DNA from: Bacteroidota bacterium
Lineage (GTDB): Bacteria; Bacteroidota; Bacteroidia; Bacteroidales; FEN-979
NCBI GenBank assembly: GCA_026391755.1
Contig: JAPLDN010000156.1
Span: forward strand, 1 to 5,380
Length of the DNA stretch: 5,380 bases
Reading direction: 5' to 3'
The translations under genes were made by a program, and so were the position numbers. Below are positions 1 through 5,380 of this stretch, in pieces. How positions within the stretch are numbered: the stretch's first letter is position 1; every line of letters begins with the position of its first letter. Below the pieces are notes generated by a model that was given only the letters and a program-made list of their open reading frames with translations, was not told the DNA's origin and made no database searches.

Positions 1-42
1 CAGGACCGCTTCGATTCCCTGATGAATTATTTAAACATCTGA
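1..42 (+). CDS. C-terminal end of an upstream protein (possibly CBS-domain protein), partial
   Basis: The reading frame starting at base 1 is open for 13 codons and ends at TGA (40-42), giving the tail QDRFDSLMNYLNI. The next gene starts three bases later, as expected inside an operon. The ending resembles, from memory, the C-terminus of the CBS-domain proteins that often lie just upstream of nadK in Bacteroidota, which end in a similar charged helix followed by YLNI. Thirteen residues are too few to prove a family, so the identity is inference. The existence of a coding tail is better supported, by the frame, the stop position and the spacing to the next start. Confidence 0.45.
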   Translation, partial: QDRFDSLMNYLNI

Positions 43-45
43 GGT

Positions 46-1479
46 ATGATGAGTCGGGCAGCAGCAGTGAATGGCTTGCTGAAACCGGCATTGGTCCTGG
101 TTTTCCTTGGCTTTGTCCTGAATGTAGGTGCACAGGATTCCTATGTAATTGCCGGAAGTGTCAGCATTTCGGGAAACCGCATCACTCACCCGAACATTAT
201 CCTCCGGGAATTGAAATTCCAGGAAGGCGATACCTTGAAAACCGCCTTGCTGCCTGTGATATTGAGTCATGCCAAAGAGAACATCTTTAATACCCGCCTG
301 TTCAATTTTGTGACACTTGACACGACACTTGACCGGTTGTCAAACCGGATGAACCTGCACATTGAAGTCATCGAGAGATGGTATGTTTGGCCAATACCCT
401 ATATTCGGCTTTCCGACCAGGATCTCAATGCATGGCTTCGGACCTGGGACTGGAGCAAGCTTACTTACGGAATCGATTTCACGTTTTACAATGTGAGGGG
501 CAGGAATGAGACCCTGAAGATCATCACCCATTTCGGGTTTAACCAGAAATACGGGTTTACCTACAAAATTCCTTACGTAAACAAAAAGCAGACAATGGGG
601 GTGAGCTTCGGGGCCGATATGGATCTCAATCACCAGGTTGCGGTAAATACTGTCAACAACCAGCCAAATTATTTCAATAGTTCAGATGCATATCCGAAAC
701 AGCTCACATATGCTTTCGGGGATCTCTTGTTAAGGCCAAATATATATGTGGTGCATACCTTCAGGCTGGCATACAGTCACTATTATTTCCAGGACACCGT
801 ACTGCACGTACCCGGTTTTTCGATGACCTACGAAAACAACCAGGATTTTGCGAACCTTTGGTACCAGTATAAGAATGATCATCGGGATGTGCAGTTTTAT
901 CCTCTGCACGGATGGTATTTCGACCTTGAATTCAACCATTCCATGCCATTCGGGTTCACCCATAATACTTTTATAAAGTCATTGTTCCGGAAGTATTTTC
1001 AAATGGGAGATCGCTGGTATTATGCCTTATCCATGCTGGGCAAGCTGAGTTTGGAATCCCAGCAACCCTATTATCTTCAGCAAGGCTTGGGTTACAGCCG
1101 TGAATATGTAAGGGGGTATGAATATTATGTTGTTGACGGGCAGCATTATTTGTTGTTTAAAAACAACGTTAAATTCGCCATCCTGCCCGAGAGAATCGAG
1201 AAGATCAACTTTATAAAAACAACAAAGTTCAACACCATCCCGCTGGCGCTTTATGCAAATGTGTTTGTCGACATGGGGTATGTTTATGCATACCGGCAGA
1301 AGGCGTATGGCCTTGACGAAGTGTACATCCCTTTTAATTCGCTTCAGAATACATTAATGATGGGCTACGGTCTGGGCCTTGATTTTACGACCTATTATGA
1401 CGTGGTGATCAGTCTTGAAGGATCAATGAACCTTATGGGCAAACCCGGAATCTACATTCATTTCATTGCTCCTATTTAG
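46..1479 (+). CDS. Single-POTRA Omp85/BamA-superfamily outer membrane protein
   Basis: The 477-residue product is predicted to be an outer membrane barrel of the Omp85 (BamA/TamA) superfamily. Residues 1-29 form a signal peptide with a hydrophobic stretch at about 14-28 and likely cleavage at GA|Q (29/30). Residues about 33-111 form one POTRA domain: a strand with ISGNRIT, the ILRELKFQEGD segment, a helix, a LFNFV strand and a closing strand LHIEVIER. Residues about 118-477 are rich in alternating aromatic strands and fit a 16-strand barrel. Two family hallmarks are visible: VRGY at 355-358, the loop-6 motif with its conserved Arg356, and FVDMGYV at 407-413. BamA usually has five POTRAs and TamA three; one POTRA resembles the layout of Sam50-type or patatin-fused members, but no patatin domain is present. 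ATG 46 lies 3 bases after the upstream stop, suggesting translational coupling. GAGG at 41-44 is better spaced for the second ATG at 49, so the start may be one codon later. Its substrate is unknown; it could help insert or export a particular client protein. Confidence 0.85.
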   Translation: MMSRAAAVNGLLKPALVLVFLGFVLNVGAQDSYVIAGSVSISGNRITHPNIILRELKFQEGDTLKTALLPVILSHAKENIFNTRLFNFVTLDTTLDRLSNRMNLHIEVIERWYVWPIPYIRLSDQDLNAWLRTWDWSKLTYGIDFTFYNVRGRNETLKIITHFGFNQKYGFTYKIPYVNKKQTMGVSFGADMDLNHQVAVNTVNNQPNYFNSSDAYPKQLTYAFGDLLLRPNIYVVHTFRLAYSHYYFQDTVLHVPGFSMTYENNQDFANLWYQYKNDHRDVQFYPLHGWYFDLEFNHSMPFGFTHNTFIKSLFRKYFQMGDRWYYALSMLGKLSLESQQPYYLQQGLGYSREYVRGYEYYVVDGQHYLLFKNNVKFAILPERIEKINFIKTTKFNTIPLALYANVFVDMGYVYAYRQKAYGLDEVYIPFNSLQNTLMMGYGLGLDFTTYYDVVISLEGSMNLMGKPGIYIHFIAPI

Positions 1480-1481
1480 GG

Positions 1482-1511
1482 TTTTTTATATCCCTTTTTA
1501 CAGTATCTTTG
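1482..1511 (+). promoter_or_regulatory. Likely Bacteroidota-type promoter for nadK
   Basis: TATCTTTG at 1504-1511 matches the Bacteroidota -7 consensus TAnnTTTG exactly. The -33 element, expected about 20 bases upstream as TTTG, is only a T-run here (1482-1487), so that half is weak. Transcription would start near 1517-1520, giving a leader of about 20 bases before the nadK ATG at 1539. The site sits in the 59-base gap between two genes, where a promoter is plausible. Its presence suggests that nadK and the genes downstream can be transcribed independently of the upstream Omp85-like gene. The call rests on the motif and its location only. Confidence 0.5.
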
Positions 1512-1538
1512 CAAACTGTTTCAAATTAAGCCTTTCTG

Positions 1539-2417
1539 ATGAAATTTGCCGTTTACGGGAAACATCTGGCCGAGGCGGTTTTGCCGCTTTTACAGACCCT
1601 GGTTGATAAGCTTGAGCCTGCCGGAGGCCCCTTGTATTTTTATGAGCCTTTTTTCAGGTCAGTGGGAGAAAAATTGAAATTCAACTCTGAACCTGTCCTT
1701 TTTAACAACCAGTCCGGGATCCAGGGCCATGCCGATATATTATTTTCCATTGGAGGCGACGGGACAATGCTGGATGCAGTTACCATGGTTGGGAATTCGG
1801 GTATACTGATTACGGGCATTAACCTGGGGCGGCTGGGTTTTCTGTCGAGTATTTCAACGGAACAGATCATTCCTGCACTGGATGCTATCCTGGTTTCCGA
1901 TTACAAACTCGATCAGCGAACCCTTCTAAAACTTGAAACATCTAACGGCTTATTCCGGCCGGTGAACTTTGCCCTGAATGAAATCACGGTATACAAGGCA
2001 AAACCTATGTCGATGCTGACGATACAGACCTGGGTCAACGGTGATTTTTTGAATTCCTATTGGGCGGATGGTCTTATCGTTTCGACCCCCACAGGTTCCA
2101 CGGCATATTCATTGAGTTGTACAGGCCCCATCATAGCACCCGATGCCGGATCGTTTGTCATCACTCCCATTGCAAGCCATAACCTCACCGTAAGACCGGT
2201 TGTCCTGAGGGATGACGTTGAGATCCGGATCCTTGTAGGAGGTGAAAACACTTCTTTTTTTGTGAGCATGGATTCGCGCATACAGGAGGTTCACAATCCG
2301 CTTGAGCTGCTGATCAGGAAGGCCGATTTCAGGATCAGCCTGCTGAGGCTCAGGGATGCCTCTTTTTTCAATACACTAAGGGATAAATTAAACTGGGGAC
2401 TGGATGTTCGGAACTAG
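1539..2417 (+). CDS. nadK: NAD kinase
   Basis: This cytoplasmic enzyme phosphorylates NAD at the 2'-hydroxyl of its adenosine ribose, using ATP, to make NADP. The 292-residue length is normal for bacterial NadK. Diagnostic motifs occur in the expected order: the GGDG motif at 72-75 (GGDGTMLDA, with Asp74 the likely catalytic base), GINLGRLGFL at 93-102, the NE motif at 147-148, and the glycine/threonine-rich stretch DGLIVSTPTGSTAYSLS at 177-193 that shapes the nucleotide site. The family's late SxDxR position is seen as SMDSR at 243-247, and the protein ends with LRDKLNWG, a tail that I recall as common in Bacteroidota NadK. ATG 1539 is chosen because KFAVYGK immediately begins the first Rossmann-like strand. 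No good Shine-Dalgarno sequence is present, which is ordinary in this phylum. It lies behind a probable promoter. It has no evident functional tie to the envelope genes beyond conserved linkage. Confidence 0.97.
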   Translation: MKFAVYGKHLAEAVLPLLQTLVDKLEPAGGPLYFYEPFFRSVGEKLKFNSEPVLFNNQSGIQGHADILFSIGGDGTMLDAVTMVGNSGILITGINLGRLGFLSSISTEQIIPALDAILVSDYKLDQRTLLKLETSNGLFRPVNFALNEITVYKAKPMSMLTIQTWVNGDFLNSYWADGLIVSTPTGSTAYSLSCTGPIIAPDAGSFVITPIASHNLTVRPVVLRDDVEIRILVGGENTSFFVSMDSRIQEVHNPLELLIRKADFRISLLRLRDASFFNTLRDKLNWGLDVRN

Positions 2418-2494
2418 ATAATTTCCCCGGCCAGGCCCATCCAATAAAATCTGGATTTTTACGTTTAAATAGATTGTTAAAAACCAAGTGATTT

Positions 2495-3337
2495 ATGTTT
2501 ACCGGAATGCATACTGAAAAAAGCAGGCCCCTTCACCCGAAAGTATTGGTGCATGCTCTTGCTGTAAGCTTATTCTGGTTATATGGCAGCAGCCTTTCTG
2601 CTCAAAGTCTGGAAGCGGGATTATACGGTGGAGGATGTTATTACCTTGGTGACCTGAATCCAGGGAAACATTTCATGAATTACAATATTGCCTACGGCGT
2701 TCTGGCCAGGTATGTCATTGACGACCGCTGGGCGGTAAAGCTGAGTGTTAGCCAGGGTAAGCTGCTCGGTTCTTCGTCTCAATCGAAATTCATGCCCGAA
2801 AGAGATCTGTCTTTTACAGACCTGGTAACTGATTTCTCGGCTGTTGCCGAATTTAACTTCTTTGATTTTTATGTCGGGAGCCGCAAGAACTGGATAACTC
2901 CCTATATTTACGCAGGATTCTCTTTTTTTATGTTTAACCCGAAAAGCGGGGGTGTTGATCTGCAAAGCATAGGAACCGAAGGGCAGAATGCAGGATATGA
3001 AGGCCGTACACCATATAAAAAGTATTCTTTCGGGATCCCTTTTGGGCTGGGAGTTAAAATAAGTCTCGCCCGGAGGTTGGGCCTTGCAGTATTTTGGGAG
3101 ATGCATAAGACATTTACCGATTATATTGATGACGTCAGCAAGACCTATTACCTTGAAGGATCGTCAATCAATAAGAATGATCCTTCCCAGGTGCTTTCAG
3201 ACCCGACCATGAGTTACAGTCCGGGTATGCAGAGAGGGAATTCGAGGAACAATGACTGGTATTCGTTCAGCGGAGTAACGCTGACTTATAAATTTAACCT
3301 GGTGGGGCGAAAGCACTGCAGGGATTTAGAACACTAA
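2495..3337 (+). CDS. DUF6089 / PorG-like outer membrane beta-barrel protein
   Basis: The 280-residue product is an exported outer membrane barrel of the DUF6089 family. The family includes PorG, which is associated with the type IX secretion machinery, although members also occur in the conserved nadK–uppS–bamA locus generally; a role in type IX secretion is therefore possible but not shown here. A long N-region is followed by a hydrophobic stretch at about 17-31 and likely cleavage at SA|Q (36/37). Family-typical segments are the first strand with GGGCYYLGDLNP (45-56), PYIYAGFSFFMFNP (136-149), FTDYIDDVSKTY (207-218), and SRNNDWYSFSGVTLTYKFN at 250-268, which forms the last strand. After that strand comes a short basic/polar tail containing Cys275. 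ATG 2495 is preceded by an A-rich stretch, which suits initiation in this phylum; Met5 at 2507 is an alternative that would shorten the unusually long signal-peptide N-region. uppS follows 8 bases after the stop, so co-transcription is likely. Confidence 0.85.
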   Translation: MFTGMHTEKSRPLHPKVLVHALAVSLFWLYGSSLSAQSLEAGLYGGGCYYLGDLNPGKHFMNYNIAYGVLARYVIDDRWAVKLSVSQGKLLGSSSQSKFMPERDLSFTDLVTDFSAVAEFNFFDFYVGSRKNWITPYIYAGFSFFMFNPKSGGVDLQSIGTEGQNAGYEGRTPYKKYSFGIPFGLGVKISLARRLGLAVFWEMHKTFTDYIDDVSKTYYLEGSSINKNDPSQVLSDPTMSYSPGMQRGNSRNNDWYSFSGVTLTYKFNLVGRKHCRDLEH

Positions 3338-3345
3338 AGGGATCC

Positions 3346-4122
3346 ATGGCCGAAAAGAGTTTAAAAGACAGGATTGACGTCAAAAAGCTGCCCGCGCATG
3401 TAGCCATTATCATGGATGGGAACGGGCGCTGGGCTAAGAAGCAGGGTTTTGCCCGCACTCTTGGCCATGAGAGGGGCGTTGACTCGGTAAGGAAAACGGT
3501 TGAAGCTGCAGCCGAGCTCGGGATTGGCTACCTCACACTGTATGCTTTTTCGACTGAAAACTGGAGCCGGCCAAAGTATGAGATTGATGCTTTGATGAGA
3601 ATACTTGTAAAATCCCTGCATAAAGAGATGAAAACCCTGATGAAGAATAACATCCGCCTTGAAGCTATCGGGGACCTGGAAAGCCTTCCTGCAGGGAGCC
3701 AGAAAGAGCTGAATAAATCCATCGAGGCGACTTCAGGCAATACCGGCCTTAAACTTGTACTTGCACTCAGTTACAGCTCCAGGTGGGAGATTATCGAAGC
3801 CGTTAAATCCATAATCCATGAAGTTCAGGATGGGAAACTTGCAGTTGATAAGATTGATGCCGAATGTTTTAACCGTTTCCTGACTACACATAATATTCCC
3901 GAACCCGAGTTACTTATCCGGACCAGCGGTGAATACAGGATCAGTAATTTTCTGCTGTGGCAGATTGCCTATGCCGAATTGTACTTTACACCCGTATTAT
4001 GGCCCGATTTTTCGAAGGATGATTTTTATGCTGCAATCGTTGATTATCAGCATAGGGAAAGAAGGTTCGGACTGACCAGTGAACAGATCAATAAACTTGA
4101 ACAAAAAATGCATAGGCGATAG
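3346..4122 (+). CDS. uppS: Undecaprenyl diphosphate synthase (cis-isoprenyl transferase)
   Basis: UppS extends farnesyl diphosphate with isopentenyl diphosphate units in cis configuration, giving the C55 carrier precursor for peptidoglycan and surface polysaccharides; it acts at the cytoplasmic face of the inner membrane. The 258-residue length fits the family. Key residues align with the E. coli enzyme at a constant offset of two: MDGNGRWA at 23-30 with catalytic Asp24, His41, FSTENW at 68-73 with Asn72 and Trp73, and IRTSGEYRISNFLLWQ at 191-206 with Arg192, Arg198 and Ser200, then Glu211 in AYAEL. LSYSSRWEI at 141-149 replaces the NYGGR form seen in proteobacteria, a change I recall as usual in Bacteroidota. 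AAAGG at 3336-3340 lies 5 bases before ATG 3346 and is the best Shine-Dalgarno-like site in the window, supporting this start. The gene ends one base before bamA begins, so the two are probably translationally coupled. Confidence 0.97.
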   Translation: MAEKSLKDRIDVKKLPAHVAIIMDGNGRWAKKQGFARTLGHERGVDSVRKTVEAAAELGIGYLTLYAFSTENWSRPKYEIDALMRILVKSLHKEMKTLMKNNIRLEAIGDLESLPAGSQKELNKSIEATSGNTGLKLVLALSYSSRWEIIEAVKSIIHEVQDGKLAVDKIDAECFNRFLTTHNIPEPELLIRTSGEYRISNFLLWQIAYAELYFTPVLWPDFSKDDFYAAIVDYQHRERRFGLTSEQINKLEQKMHRR

Positions 4123-4123
4123 G

Positions 4124-5380
4124 ATGGCTAAACGATATCTGATACTCTTCCTGCTTCTCGTTCTTCTCGTGCCTGTCTCCAGGGCTCAGATCACTATCGG
4201 CCAGCAGACCGGAGTGGATTACTCCAACCCGAAAGAATATATCATCGGCGGGATCACCGTCAGTGGAGTGAAATACCTTGACGGGAATGTCCTGATCATG
4301 CTTTCTGGACTGACCGTCGGCGAAAAGATCAAGATCCCCAGCGACAGGGTTACCTCGGCTATCAGGAAACTCTGGGACCAGGGACTGTTTGAGGATATCA
4401 GGATCTCAACCATCAAGATTGTCGACAACCAGATTTTTCTTGACATCTGGATGAAGGAAAGGGCAAGGCTTTCAAAATTCCAGTTCACCGGAATAAAAAA
4501 GTCCGATGCCGATGAGATCCGTGAAAAGATAAGGCTTGTCAAGGGTGAATATGTTACCGATAACATGATCCTTAAAACCAAGAATATCATCAGGAAATAT
4601 TATACCGACAAGGGTTTTCTTAACGTCCAGATCAATATCCAGCAGAAGAAAGACACTTCGGCGGCCAATGATGTGGTCCTGATCATTAATATCAGCAAAG
4701 AGGAGAGGGTCAAGATATACCAAATCAATATCCACGGGAATACCCAGATCAGCCGTGAAATGGTGATGGCTTCGATGAAGAAGACCAAGGAAAAAAGCGT
4801 GTTCAACCCCATGAACGGCGCAAGTGAGATGATAGTTGACGCAGGGGTTCACGCTGCCACCCTTGATTTCACGGAGATCGCCAACGATGTGGAGAAGCAG
4901 GGGACGGATAATGTGAGGCTAAGGATCTTTAAATCATCAAAATTCATCCCGGAAGATTACGAGGAAGACAAGCAAAATTTCCTTAAAAAGTATAATTCCC
5001 TGGGATATCGTGATGCCAGGATCATCAGGGATTCCATCTCCAAATTCGATGAAAGCAGTATCAATATTGATATTTGGGTTGAGGAAGGCCCGAAATACTA
5101 TATTCACAGTGTTAGTTGGGTTGGTAATACCAAGTATACCGCTGATGTCCTTAACCGCTTTCTTAAGCTTAAAAAAGGCGACGTTTATGACCAGGAGGCG
5201 CTGGAGACAGCCTTATCGTATAATCCAAATGGCGCAGATATCCGTTCTTTATATATGGATGATGGATACCTGTTCTTTGACGTTGTACCTGTGGAAGTAA
5301 AGGTGGAGAACGACTCAATAGACCTCGAAATCCGCATGCATGAAGGACCGCAGGCAACCATTAACAAAGTCTCGATCAGG
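4124..5380 (+). CDS. bamA: Outer membrane protein assembly factor BamA, 3' end beyond window
   Basis: The frame from ATG 4124 stays open for 419 codons to the last base, so the C-terminus is missing. BamA is the core of the machine that folds and inserts beta-barrel proteins in the outer membrane. Residues 1-21 are a signal peptide (LILFLLLVLLVPVSRA|Q). Successive POTRA domains follow: POTRA1 about 39-113, POTRA2 about 114-193, POTRA3 about 195-321, POTRA4 about 325-407, and the first strand of POTRA5 (ATINKVSIR) at the edge. Typical family pieces include KLWDQGLFEDI at 82-92, YYTDKGFLNVQI at 159-170, RIFKSSKFIPEDYEEDK at 267-283, NSLGYRDARI at 291-300 and WVGNTKYTADVL at 332-343. POTRA3 carries an extra segment (about 225-264) between its first helix and RLRIFKSSKF. 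The barrel, including its VRGF-type motif, lies outside the window. ATG follows the uppS stop by one base (TAGGATG), implying coupled translation. The gene shows no frameshift. Confidence 0.95.
   Translation, partial: MAKRYLILFLLLVLLVPVSRAQITIGQQTGVDYSNPKEYIIGGITVSGVKYLDGNVLIMLSGLTVGEKIKIPSDRVTSAIRKLWDQGLFEDIRISTIKIVDNQIFLDIWMKERARLSKFQFTGIKKSDADEIREKIRLVKGEYVTDNMILKTKNIIRKYYTDKGFLNVQINIQQKKDTSAANDVVLIINISKEERVKIYQINIHGNTQISREMVMASMKKTKEKSVFNPMNGASEMIVDAGVHAATLDFTEIANDVEKQGTDNVRLRIFKSSKFIPEDYEEDKQNFLKKYNSLGYRDARIIRDSISKFDESSINIDIWVEEGPKYYIHSVSWVGNTKYTADVLNRFLKLKKGDVYDQEALETALSYNPNGADIRSLYMDDGYLFFDVVPVEVKVENDSIDLEIRMHEGPQATINKVSIR

Noticed and set aside
1478..1500. Possible rho-independent terminator after the Omp85-like gene: AGGG, a 10-base loop, CCCT, then a T-run.
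   Set aside because: The stem is only four base pairs and the inner and outer flanking bases do not pair, so it is too weak to call.
2446..2467. Short inverted repeat AAAAT-CTGG-ATTTT followed by TACGTTTA, resembling a hairpin and a near -7 promoter box before the DUF6089 gene.
   Set aside because: The stem is five A/T pairs only, the box misses the final G of TAnnTTTG, and no TTTG lies at the -33 distance.
2621..3106. Open frame of 161 codons on the - strand.
   Set aside because: It is wholly antisense to the DUF6089 gene, whose product has clear family motifs over the same bases; no signal or domain is visible in the antisense product.
3766..3810. Departure from the proteobacterial NYGGR motif in UppS (SYSSR).
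   Set aside because: All catalytic and substrate-binding residues are present, and this variant is, as I recall, normal in Bacteroidota, so it is not evidence of altered function.
4219..4852. Overlapping antisense open frames of 123 and 126 codons across the start of bamA.
   Set aside because: They mirror POTRA1-POTRA3 coding sequence; the low-stop antisense frames are explained by the codon bias of bamA (many ATC, AGG and AAG codons).
5010..5300. Open frame of 96 codons on the + strand in another frame.
   Set aside because: It lies inside bamA, whose own frame is continuous and matches the family throughout; the alternative product shows no recognisable features.

Overview
This window looks like chromosomal housekeeping DNA from a Bacteroidota bacterium, probably of the Bacteroidales type although the order cannot be fixed from this sequence. 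The evidence is the gene order nadK – DUF6089/PorG-like outer membrane protein – uppS – bamA, the Bacteroidota-style promoter box TAnnTTTG ahead of nadK, signal peptides ending in A|Q, sparse Shine-Dalgarno sequences and moderate GC. All genes lie on the + strand and are tightly packed. No RNA gene, mobile element, CRISPR array or long repeat was seen, and no stretch without a gene exceeds about 80 bases.

Layout. Bases 1-42 hold the last 13 codons of an upstream gene, possibly the CBS-domain protein that often precedes nadK in this phylum. Three bases after its stop begins a 477-residue exported protein with a signal peptide, one POTRA domain and an Omp85/BamA-type beta-barrel (46-1479). A 59-base gap with a likely promoter precedes nadK (NAD kinase, 1539-2417). 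A 77-base gap leads to a DUF6089/PorG-like outer membrane beta-barrel protein (2495-3337). uppS (undecaprenyl diphosphate synthase, 3346-4122) follows after 8 bases. bamA (4124 to the window end) begins one base after the uppS stop and is cut off after four complete POTRA domains, before its barrel.

How the genes fit together. Apart from nadK (NADP supply), the genes serve the envelope. UppS makes the C55 lipid carrier for peptidoglycan and surface polysaccharides. BamA inserts outer membrane beta-barrels. The DUF6089 protein and the small Omp85-like protein are themselves predicted outer membrane barrels and hence likely BamA clients. The locus therefore carries two Omp85-superfamily proteins of different architecture within about 4 kb. 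The small one is the least characterised gene here.

The window is mostly a recognisable conserved locus. I do not see convincing evidence for an undescribed multi-gene system. The points most worth a second look are the single-POTRA Omp85 protein sitting between the upstream gene and nadK, and an extra segment in POTRA3 of BamA.
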